Assembly (NCBI GenBank): GCA_035438805.1
Contig: DAORJA010000003.1
Span: 1 to 38,237, forward strand
DNA: 38,237 nt
From: UBA922 sp035438805
GTDB lineage: Bacteria > Patescibacteriota > Patescibacteriia > Magasanikbacterales > UBA922
Direction: 5' to 3'
Shown: positions 14,873 to 22,607 of the stretch, in pieces
Layout: each line of letters opens with the position of its first letter
How positions within the stretch are numbered: the stretch's first letter is position 1
The notes under the pieces: generated by a model
Told to the model about the DNA's origin: nothing
Seen by the model: the letters and a program-made list of their open reading frames with translations, nothing else
Database searches by the model: none
Made by a program: the position numbers and the translations under genes

Positions 14873-15796
14873 TTATGCGCCGATCAAAACTACCTTCACT
14901 TTCCCTTTCATCTGTTCATCAGACACTACCCCAAACACAATTCGCGCACTCGCATCCACCCGAGACGCAATATAATTCCCAATCTGAGTGACAGTATCCA
15001 TGAGTACTCCGGCGCCAGCATAGACCACATACACTACTCGAGTGAGTTCTGATACTGCGGGGAATGTAAGCGCGGGATGGAGAAATATTGCGTCCTTCAT
15101 CTGCTCAATTGAATTCTCATCTTCTTCAATACTGTGGAAAAATAGTGGTCCAGCAGAGCGAATAGTAGTCTTCAAATCCGCAAAATCCACATTGATAATT
15201 CCATGAGTTGAGACAATATCAAGAATCATCGCAATCATCTGCTCGATCACTCGATTCACCTGCACCAACCCCTCGCTCGCACTGCCCATTGCCATCACCT
15301 TTCCACTATCGACAAGCAAGAATCCATCCACTGCATCGCTCACGATCTTTTCTCCTGCGATCACCTGCCGCAATGCTGCGATACCCTGAAAAGGAAACGC
15401 ATTCGCGCCCACAAAACAAGTGAGTATACTCATACTCCGAATAATCTCGGCAACTGCGGCAACCTGATACACATTTGATTCTGTTGCAATATTCCCTATC
15501 AGAAACACCATATCTGATCCAGCTACTACAGCACGGATTTCTGCTTCACAGACTTCTACACTTTCTCTCGCATGGCGAGGAATATCTACACCCGACTGAA
15601 TTCCACCACTTTCGGGAAGTTCTATTTTTGTCTCAATCTTGGTGGCATATTCGAGTGAGCGTGCCATGCCTACAGCTACGAGCTGTATCTGTGGCGAGCC
15701 GATGGCATGCAATCGATCGAGGATCGTAGCGCCTCTGCCACCAATCGACATAATGGTGATGCGTGGCAGTGAGTTGGTATATTTTTTTGATGGCAT
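14873..15796 (-). CDS. Divergent FtsZ/tubulin-family protein lacking the G-box
   Basis: The 307-aa protein aligns along most of FtsZ: ITIMSIGGRGATILDRL corresponds to the first nucleotide-binding loop, AGSDMVFLIGNIATESNVY to the strand and GGGTGTG tubulin signature, ILTCFVGANAFPFQG to the following strand, INVDFADLKTTI to the T7 synergy loop (NVDFAD, residues 202-207), and ARIVFGVVSDEQMKGKVKVVLIGA to the C-terminal domain. The GGGTGTG signature is replaced by ATESNVY, and the tail for FtsA/ZipA binding is absent. It probably cannot bind or exchange GTP normally but keeps the catalytic loop that acts on a neighbouring subunit. It could co-assemble with host FtsZ or form its own filament. Confidence 0.85.
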   Translation of the reverse strand: MPSKKYTNSLPRITIMSIGGRGATILDRLHAIGSPQIQLVAVGMARSLEYATKIETKIELPESGGIQSGVDIPRHARESVEVCEAEIRAVVAGSDMVFLIGNIATESNVYQVAAVAEIIRSMSILTCFVGANAFPFQGIAALRQVIAGEKIVSDAVDGFLLVDSGKVMAMGSASEGLVQVNRVIEQMIAMILDIVSTHGIINVDFADLKTTIRSAGPLFFHSIEEDENSIEQMKDAIFLHPALTFPAVSELTRVVYVVYAGAGVLMDTVTQIGNYIASRVDASARIVFGVVSDEQMKGKVKVVLIGA

Positions 15797-15889
15797 AGTA
15801 GTGTATTAAAAATGCTATAGAATTACTATAGCATAGTGCAGAAAGTACTCAAAAAGATTGAGTACGAGATGTGTTCGAGGGGTGTATGA

Positions 15890-16633
15890 TTATTTCTCAA
15901 CCTGTACATTTCGTTTTTCTTTTTTTCTCAACACCTCTTCTATTGCATGCAATGCTTCTCGCGATAGTTTTTCTGCGTCGTTCTCAATTATTATTTTTCT
16001 CAACCATTTTTTTCCAATCACACACACACCTTTTTTATCATTATTTCCAAAAGATATTCGTGCCCATGAAGAACTGAAGACAATAACTGGTTTTACAAAA
16101 TATTCTCTCTGTAATTCAGATAATAGAAACGTGTGTACATCCAAAGCCTCACTCATTGTTTGAAATAAAATATTTTTCTCAAGTCTATTCCCATCTCTGG
16201 TAAGTTCCTCACCATCATACCCCATACGTCCTCTATGACTCTTTGCATCAATCGCAAAGATACCTGTAGGACCTACTACCACAAAATCAACATCATACGG
16301 TTCACGTAACTTCAATCCATGAAATACAACATATTCATTTGGTAATTTTGCTAATTCTCTACGTACAATCATCTCACCATCCAGCCCATTCAATGCACTA
16401 AAAAAACCAATTCTACTTTTATCAAGTAAAGTAAATAATAATTTAAACACACTTATCCAACCTAGTAGTAGAATTAGTGAAATCCACCATGATAATACAA
16501 GAAATAATCGAATATAGTAAAAATAGACAAATATCAAAAATACAGTTATACCAATAAAACTTAAAATACGAAAACGATTTTTTTCTTTTTTATCTATTAT
16601 AGATTTACTCTCACCTCCGTATACTTTTGCCAT
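15890..16633 (-). CDS. Membrane-anchored NERD-domain protein
   Basis: The 247-aa protein has two adjacent transmembrane segments (about 22-44 and 46-68) followed by a nuclease-related (NERD) domain. Conserved features are GLDGEMIVRREL, the DVDFVVVGPTGIF strand (D116) and FAIDAKSHRG (D129, K131), the PD-(D/E)XK-like core. NERD proteins are thought to be nucleases linked to mobile DNA. It directly follows the FtsK motor gene (23-bp gap), so a role in DNA processing at the membrane is plausible. Confidence 0.85.
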   Translation of the reverse strand: MAKVYGGESKSIIDKKEKNRFRILSFIGITVFLIFVYFYYIRLFLVLSWWISLILLLGWISVFKLLFTLLDKSRIGFFSALNGLDGEMIVRRELAKLPNEYVVFHGLKLREPYDVDFVVVGPTGIFAIDAKSHRGRMGYDGEELTRDGNRLEKNILFQTMSEALDVHTFLLSELQREYFVKPVIVFSSSWARISFGNNDKKGVCVIGKKWLRKIIIENDAEKLSREALHAIEEVLRKKEKRNVQVEK

Positions 16634-16656
16634 AATTTATATTTCAAATTTATTTC

Positions 16657-17547
16657 TTATACTCCCACACTGACCTCTTCCCCCTTTTTCAACTTATCTA
16701 CAACTTCAGCCACTTCTTCATCTGTTATTCCATACCCTTGTATGTGTCTCAAAGGATTACCTGACTCAGTAACTCTAATTCGTCTCATATCAGGATCATA
16801 TACAAACTTATACTGTTTATAGAGCATTTCTCCACTATTCAACAGTTCCTCTGCTCCATGCTCATGTAACACGTGCATAGAATTCTCTCTCGATGCCATA
16901 GAGAGCGCCACGACATGACTAAAACAACTTATCAGACGCTTGGGGTATACTTCTTCTGGTCCTGGTCGAGAGGTATTTATCATAACGTTGAACCCAAGTG
17001 CATTCCCTGTTAGACATATCTTTTCAATACTATTTGTAAAAAACTCAACATCGTGGACGACTATACCAGAACACTCATCAATCCCAATAAAAATTCTTGG
17101 CAATTTTTCGTCTGTTTGGTTATTATATTGTTCTATCATAACAAAGTGAGCTTTTTCCATAAGCTCTGAACGTCTTTCCATCTCTTTTTCACACCAGAGC
17201 AAAGCTTCTTTTGCTGTGTCTGCATCCCGTATTATTGGAAATTGTAAATGTGGAATACCCTCGTACACACCCAAATCAACTGTCTTTCCATCAATTAAAA
17301 TTAGTTTTAATTCTTCGGGTTTTTTTATTCGGAGCAACGTAGTGACGGCACCATTCAAAAAAGTAGTTTTCCCTGATCCTGTCGCACCAAGTACGGTCAC
17401 ATTAAAATAATTTGCTAAATCACCAAATAAATTAAAATCTGCATTAGAGTAATCAACCCCGAGCGGAATAACAAATTTGTCTTTATGTTTATTCCAATCA
17501 GCGTCCTTATATAGTTTGTCTAAGGTGTAAAATACTTGTCTGTACAT
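16657..17547 (-). CDS. FtsK/SpoIIIE-type DNA translocase motor (no gamma domain)
   Basis: The start at 17547 (MYRQVFYTL) gives 296 aa and avoids overlap with the upstream gene; a longer in-frame start would overlap it by 86 bp. The motor shows FtsK features: PLGVDYSNADF, Walker A GATGSGKT (residues 54-61), LILIDGKTVDLGVYEGIPHL, the Walker B IFIGIDECSG (D157, E158), and INTSRPGPEEV followed by LISCFSHVVALSMASRENS. The C-terminal GNPLRHIQGYGITDEEV resembles the end of the motor domain. There are no N-terminal membrane helices and no gamma domain. It may pump double-stranded DNA during segregation, resolution or transfer. Confidence 0.93.
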   Translation of the reverse strand: MYRQVFYTLDKLYKDADWNKHKDKFVIPLGVDYSNADFNLFGDLANYFNVTVLGATGSGKTTFLNGAVTTLLRIKKPEELKLILIDGKTVDLGVYEGIPHLQFPIIRDADTAKEALLWCEKEMERRSELMEKAHFVMIEQYNNQTDEKLPRIFIGIDECSGIVVHDVEFFTNSIEKICLTGNALGFNVMINTSRPGPEEVYPKRLISCFSHVVALSMASRENSMHVLHEHGAEELLNSGEMLYKQYKFVYDPDMRRIRVTESGNPLRHIQGYGITDEEVAEVVDKLKKGEEVSVGV

Positions 17548-17554
17548 AAAATGA

Positions 17555-18022
17555 TTATTTCTGAAGTAAACCCAGTATATCCCAATTATTCTTATACTTC
17601 TCACCAAATATCTTACTCTTTTCTCGTCTATAAGGATCAAATAATCTCATGGTTGTATCTTTTCTATTTTTTCCTCCAATTAGATACTCACGATGATCTT
17701 CATAAAGCTGTTCTGCTAGTTTTTGTTGTGGAATTATATAGTACTCTGGCAGTTTTCCTATAGACTGCAAGTTCACTAACACATAAAAATAATTCTTAAT
17801 AGAAGAAATCACCTCATCTTTTGCACTCAAACGCCAACCAATATTATTAGTAAATGACATCGTCTTAACTTGAATATTAACAAATTTACCATTTTCCAAG
17901 TTTGTTGCTAATATATCAATCTGTGGTGTATTTTTAAGAGTCAAAGTTGCAACTATGCCACGCTGTGATAATTCAGCGGCGACAAAATATTCTCCTGCGA
18001 CACCTATAATACCTTTCTTCAT
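17555..18022 (-). CDS. PD-(D/E)XK-like nuclease-fold protein
   Basis: The 155-aa protein has the arrangement GEYFVAAELSQRG (helix with Glu), then PQIDILATN (Asp) and FVNIQVKTMS (QVK in place of ExK). This order matches small PD-(D/E)XK-fold proteins seen in mobile elements (DUF4365-like and similar). The usual E of ExK is Q, as in several active families. It stops 7 bp before the FtsK motor start, suggesting co-translation. The substrate is unknown. Confidence 0.75.
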   Translation of the reverse strand: MKKGIIGVAGEYFVAAELSQRGIVATLTLKNTPQIDILATNLENGKFVNIQVKTMSFTNNIGWRLSAKDEVISSIKNYFYVLVNLQSIGKLPEYYIIPQQKLAEQLYEDHREYLIGGKNRKDTTMRLFDPYRREKSKIFGEKYKNNWDILGLLQK

Positions 18023-18096
18023 ATTCTTAAATTATTGAGTCAAATTTACTTTATCACATCGACGACGTTACGCAATTTCACGTTGTGCAACGCCCA

Positions 18097-18405
18097 TCAT
18101 TGAGTTACAAAATAAGCAGTGATAACGGATACCACAATAGGAACAAGCATATTCCAAACTATTTTACTTTTCCAACTATCCCGACGATCAAGAATAAATT
18201 GTCTCTTTGTTTGCAATTGCGCTTTCTCAACGTCTAAATATCCAATATCCATAGCCTCCATCTCGTCTTCAAAACTTGCGGAATAATTTTCTTGCAAATT
18301 ATCTATACGTCTAGGTTTTTCTTCTTCAATCTCAAGTAACCGCTTCTCTATAGAATTAAGAGAATTATTTTTTTCACCTGTTTTTTCTTTTCCGAAAAAG
18401 CCCAT
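18097..18405 (-). CDS. Small tail-anchored membrane protein
   Basis: In this 102-aa protein an acidic helical N-terminal part (about 15-75) is followed by one hydrophobic segment at the extreme C-terminus (about 82-101, MLVPIVVSVITAYFV). The topology fits a tail-anchored protein. There is no known family. It lies inside the element array, between the zinc-ribbon gene and the nuclease-fold gene. Confidence 0.65.
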   Translation of the reverse strand: MGFFGKEKTGEKNNSLNSIEKRLLEIEEEKPRRIDNLQENYSASFEDEMEAMDIGYLDVEKAQLQTKRQFILDRRDSWKSKIVWNMLVPIVVSVITAYFVTQ

Positions 18406-18421
18406 AGATATAATTTTATCC

Positions 18422-18916
18422 CTAAGGTACTAAATTCTTCCAAAACTTTTTAAATCTTCTCCATCTTTGACCTATAGTAACCTTGCTTTTCTTGAACTCG
18501 AAGCCTCTAATATAACTTGCATGTACAGAAGCGATAACATCTGTAACATTCTGCCAGGTGTGTTCTCTATTTTCACCAAAATAATTTTGTATGTCTTTGT
18601 CGAATACGTCTACCTCATACTCTATCTCTCCGTTTTCTATTTTATCAAAAATACTATAAACAAATCGTTCAATACTTCTACCTAACCCATTACCATTTAA
18701 AATATCGGGAGTAAATTTACCATGGTCAGTTTTGTTTTTCTGCATAAACCATAGTACATACTCCAAAAATTGAGCGTCATCGATATTGTTATTTAGCTTT
18801 TTACAACTAGGACACGGATAATTCGCGTCTAATGGCACATAAAGGTTCCGACATTTTTGACATCGATATTCATGATTGATAATATTATTAAAAGGTGTAC
18901 CACAAAGTAAACTCAT
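18422..18916 (-). CDS. Hypothetical protein with N-terminal zinc ribbon
   Basis: In this 164-aa protein CQKC and CPSC in the first 40 residues form a rubredoxin-like zinc ribbon, followed by a helical acidic region and a basic C-terminus (RWRRFKKFWKN). Beyond the metal site no family is recognised. The gaps to both neighbours are short, so it is part of the element operon. Confidence 0.7.
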   Translation of the reverse strand: MSLLCGTPFNNIINHEYRCQKCRNLYVPLDANYPCPSCKKLNNNIDDAQFLEYVLWFMQKNKTDHGKFTPDILNGNGLGRSIERFVYSIFDKIENGEIEYEVDVFDKDIQNYFGENREHTWQNVTDVIASVHASYIRGFEFKKSKVTIGQRWRRFKKFWKNLVP

Positions 18917-18925
18917 AAAATACGA

Positions 18926-19189
18926 CTAAAGGGATAATCTGCGCTGTGTCTTATACTTTTTACTCTTAATATAACGGGCTACATCCTTTTTATCGTAGCG
19001 CTGTTCGCCAAAGACTATCGTACAAGGAATATCCAGTATCTCCTCCTCTTTTATACCAAAGATCCGCTTTACATCAGTAGTTAGCAGTGTTTCCTTGCGA
19101 AGTTTGCTCCGCTTCTTTCTTAAGAGTGTCGTCGCCTTTTTTATTGGTAAGACAGGCACAGCTTGACCACAGGTAGGACATGTATTCAT
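18926..19189 (-). CDS. Small basic protein with one zinc knuckle
   Basis: The 87-aa protein begins MNTCPTCGQAVPVLP with a single CPTC pair, then a strongly basic stretch (KKRSKLRKE) and a compact C-terminal part (IVFGEQRYDKKDVARYI) that looks like a small DNA-binding motif. No family is assigned. It is separated by 10 bp from the next zinc-ribbon gene. Confidence 0.65.
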   Translation of the reverse strand: MNTCPTCGQAVPVLPIKKATTLLRKKRSKLRKETLLTTDVKRIFGIKEEEILDIPCTIVFGEQRYDKKDVARYIKSKKYKTQRRLSL

Positions 19190-19277
19190 ATTTTTTGGTA
19201 ATTTACTCCCCCACCCCTACTCACTATACAATAAAGAAAAGTAAATAAAAATGAATTACAACTTCCAAACTTTTTAA

Positions 19278-20117
19278 CTAAAATTGATACCTACTTTCAA
19301 TCAATTCCATCTGCGAGTTTGTAACAGCTTTATAGCGGAACATACACAAATAATCTGATTCTTTTGCAAGTTCTTTAATCTTGTCTAGATAATTTACACT
19401 ATCATCTTTCTCTACATACATAATCATTCTTGAACTCTCCATATACCCATTGATCTGTGTTTCTACTTCCTCGTATACTACACACTCTTGTTTATGATAA
19501 GGTGTCACTACAGCGAAACCCATAAGCTCAAACATTTCAACCATTGTGTTAAATTTTTCATCATTATCAAAAGTATTATCTACAATGTAGAATACATTGG
19601 TATTTTGATTTTGAATTGTTTTCCAAAGTGTCGATAAAACTTTTGCAACAAAGGATCTTGTGTATTTATCTACAGGATCTAATGTGGTAATAGTTCTATA
19701 TGCCCTATCGATACCAAATATTGCTAAATTTCTAGCGTTTTTTCTGTTAAAATTAACTTCTTTAAAATAATCTTCAGCATATTGTGACAAAAGATTGGGT
19801 AAGGTTTCAATATCTTCGTTTTCTCTCATTGCTTCAATATAATATCTAATGTTATCTATAATGTCAGTAACAGTGCGTGGTTGTAGATTTATTTCTTCGG
19901 CCGTAATCATTTGCAATGGACTATCCAAGAGTACTCCGCCACTTTCTTTTTCTATCAAACTTTTAAGCATTATGGATTTTGCTGATTCTTCATTTTCAGC
20001 CCAAACATCACCCTCAGTTTTTTCACCTTCAACAGTTAATGACTCTGCCACAACACGGTACCTTTTTAAAAGTTTTTTAGGTTCGTTTTCATTGTTTGGA
20101 CTATTTTGGATATTCAT
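19278..20117 (-). CDS. Hypothetical protein following the Type III methyltransferase
   Basis: The 279-aa protein starts at MNIQNSPNN (20117); an ATG at 20135 is also possible and would place the start 6 bp after the mod stop. The N-terminal 75 residues look like a small beta-rich domain with an AENEESAKSI segment, the middle is helical, and the C-terminal 100 residues alternate strands and helices (NVFYIVDNTFD, GFAVVTPYHKQECVVYEEV, SRMIMYVEKDD). No catalytic motif is certain. The position suggests an accessory factor of the R-M locus or the start of the DNA-handling set. Confidence 0.65.
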   Translation of the reverse strand: MNIQNSPNNENEPKKLLKRYRVVAESLTVEGEKTEGDVWAENEESAKSIMLKSLIEKESGGVLLDSPLQMITAEEINLQPRTVTDIIDNIRYYIEAMRENEDIETLPNLLSQYAEDYFKEVNFNRKNARNLAIFGIDRAYRTITTLDPVDKYTRSFVAKVLSTLWKTIQNQNTNVFYIVDNTFDNDEKFNTMVEMFELMGFAVVTPYHKQECVVYEEVETQINGYMESSRMIMYVEKDDSVNYLDKIKELAKESDYLCMFRYKAVTNSQMELIESRYQF

Positions 20118-20141
20118 AGTAGTAGTCAGACACATCTTTGA

Positions 20142-22604
20142 TTATCTCATCTCAACTATTTTCATCACCTCGTCACCATAATGATTGATTACTTTCACAG
20201 CAATTTTACCTGATTTTGGTTTGGGAAATGGACGAGACGTTGTTGAATATAATTCATTCCATACTTCTTCGTTTATATCTGCCTTCAGTGCTTTTTTTAG
20301 TTTTTCATACGGTTTGTCAGCTCCAAGGAAGTAGGCGTGAGTTACAAAAAATGCCTCTCCGTTGTAATTGGTATCAATAAACCAAGCTGCGATTTCGTGT
20401 TCTGGATCACCAGAACCGCTTGAACGAATCTCACTTTTTACAGGATCATAAATATCTACGCCGACAATTTCCACAGTAACACCATCTTTATTTTCTTTAA
20501 CTTTGACTTCTGGTTCGCCAAAAGCAATAAATAAGTTTCCAGAACCAGTCTTCTTGAGTAAATCTCCCATAGACAAATCTGGATTGATTTTTACTTTCAT
20601 TACCTGCAAACCATTAGACTGCACTCCTTCTGAAAAAGCTGACGCTTCGAAAGAGGTCGCCGCCACAATCAAAAGATCCGCAAATTTCTTGGCAACAACA
20701 ATCGCATCACGAATAAAATCATCATCTATACTACCAAATTCTGGTCCAATAGAAACAGCTACTTTCTTCAAACCATCGTTAGTTTTGTATTCGCCAATAG
20801 CTTGCACTTCTGGCCCGCTAGGCAAAATATCTAGATTAACAAATTCAACACGTGCACCTTTGTCTCCCGTCTGCACACCAGATTTCAAAAGATTACTGAC
20901 TACTGTTTCAGCAAATCTCTCACTAGAAAGCATTTCTTGCGCGTCAGAGACACGGTGAGGAGAAAGTGATTCAACAGTAAATGGTCCGGCGACACGAACG
21001 ATGTCTTTATTTTCAATAGGTTGATCATACAAAACTTCTTGGTCAGCAGGTTCATCGTTAGCAAGAGATTTTAATGTCACATGAGGTACGGTTTTGTATT
21101 CAAAACCAGCAGAAACACTGTGTTCATCATTAAGTTTATAGTATGGGTATTTAGCTGTCATTAGACGAGTGCGCGCTAATGCTAAAGAAACTCGAGAAGT
21201 GTCAACAGTAATCCAACGCCTGCCCCATTGTTCAGCGACAAAAGCCGTTGTTCCAGAACCACAAGTGGGATCAAGGACAATGTCGCCAGGATCAGTAGTC
21301 ATTAAAATACACCGTTGAATAGGTAGGGTGTGCGTTTGTACCACATATGTCTTATCTCCAAAACCTAGACCCATTGGAACATCGTCCCATAGATTTGATA
21401 TTTGAGTTACAGGAAAATCATCTAGATATCTTTTATAATTAACAGTATTTCCAGATATAAGAAGCCTATTCTTTTGCCAAAGTTTTTTCATTCCGTCTAC
21501 GGTAGTTTTCCATCCTCTATTTGCGGGGGTTGTATATACTTTTCCATTAATTTCTAGCTGCACTGATGGATTTCCTTCCGAGGTGCTGTTACTTGGAGCA
21601 AATATTCGAGCGCCATTTAATAATAATTTATTATCATTAATTTCATCTTTAGTTATCTTTCGGATAGTACCATCAGTGAGTTCAATGTGTGAGTAACTTT
21701 TTAGAATACTCGTATTTTTTTCTGAATAAAGGGACCTAAATTTCGTACTCTTTTTATCTTTTCCGTACCAAATAATATAATCAGCTTTAGTCGGGAGGAA
21801 ATTTTGTGATAAACCTGACGTTTTAACATAAATTATTTCGGTAATAAAATTATCTGCACCAAAGATTTCATCCATTAAATTTCTAATCAAATGCACATTT
21901 TCATCGGAAATTTGCACAAAACAACTTCCGCTTTCAGTAAGAAGTTCTCGAGCAACTAAAAGACGATCTCGTAAATAAGAAAGGTAAGAATGAATCCCTA
22001 ATTCCCAAGTATCACGAAAAGCTTTAACTTGTTCCGGCTGACGAATAAAATCATCCAGCTTGTTATCTTTCACATCACGCTTTCTTGTAGAGACTTGCCA
22101 GTTTGAACCAAATTTAATTCCATACGGCGGGTCAATATAGATTGTCTGCACACGACCGCGCATTCCTTCTTTTTCGAGCAAACTATTCATTACTAATAAT
22201 GAATCACCGAGAATCATTCGATTTTGCCAATTATCCTCATGTTTATAAAAATCAACCGCTTTGCCAAATTGCATTTCAGCAGTTTCGCCAAAAAGTAATT
22301 GCTGCGGATTTTCTTCTGCGCCTAATTTTAACCTAGCAATAATCGCTTCGGGTGAAATTTTTTCCTGAACAAAAATAGGCACAGTTGGCACAGCAAGCTC
22401 TACACCTTGTTCTTTTTTACCAGCCCAGATGAGTTGTGGGTTAAGCGATGGGTCATAGTCGTATTTCTTTTTGACTGGCTGCTTATCGCGTGCAGAAAGC
22501 TTTACTGATTCTTCCTGAGTAGGAATTCGTACTCTTTTGCCGTCATGTTTATATGATTTTACTGGCGCGGCGGTGGTTGGTTGTATTATTTTTTTTCTTG
22601 CCAT
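20142..22604 (-). CDS. mod: Type III restriction-modification methyltransferase (Mod)
   Basis: The 820-aa protein is a beta-class adenine-N6 methyltransferase. DPPY (motif IV) is at residues 158-161 and the SAM-binding motif I DPTCGSG at 445-451, with the target-recognition region in between. GDSLLVMNSL precedes motif IV and RWITVDTSRVSLALAR follows motif I. The roughly 350-residue C-terminal extension is typical of Type III Mod proteins of this length. It stops 24 bp before the 279-aa gene and begins 3 bp after res ends (res-mod order). Confidence 0.95.
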   Translation of the reverse strand: MARKKIIQPTTAAPVKSYKHDGKRVRIPTQEESVKLSARDKQPVKKKYDYDPSLNPQLIWAGKKEQGVELAVPTVPIFVQEKISPEAIIARLKLGAEENPQQLLFGETAEMQFGKAVDFYKHEDNWQNRMILGDSLLVMNSLLEKEGMRGRVQTIYIDPPYGIKFGSNWQVSTRKRDVKDNKLDDFIRQPEQVKAFRDTWELGIHSYLSYLRDRLLVARELLTESGSCFVQISDENVHLIRNLMDEIFGADNFITEIIYVKTSGLSQNFLPTKADYIIWYGKDKKSTKFRSLYSEKNTSILKSYSHIELTDGTIRKITKDEINDNKLLLNGARIFAPSNSTSEGNPSVQLEINGKVYTTPANRGWKTTVDGMKKLWQKNRLLISGNTVNYKRYLDDFPVTQISNLWDDVPMGLGFGDKTYVVQTHTLPIQRCILMTTDPGDIVLDPTCGSGTTAFVAEQWGRRWITVDTSRVSLALARTRLMTAKYPYYKLNDEHSVSAGFEYKTVPHVTLKSLANDEPADQEVLYDQPIENKDIVRVAGPFTVESLSPHRVSDAQEMLSSERFAETVVSNLLKSGVQTGDKGARVEFVNLDILPSGPEVQAIGEYKTNDGLKKVAVSIGPEFGSIDDDFIRDAIVVAKKFADLLIVAATSFEASAFSEGVQSNGLQVMKVKINPDLSMGDLLKKTGSGNLFIAFGEPEVKVKENKDGVTVEIVGVDIYDPVKSEIRSSGSGDPEHEIAAWFIDTNYNGEAFFVTHAYFLGADKPYEKLKKALKADINEEVWNELYSTTSRPFPKPKSGKIAVKVINHYGDEVMKIVEMR

Positions 22605-22607
22605 AAA

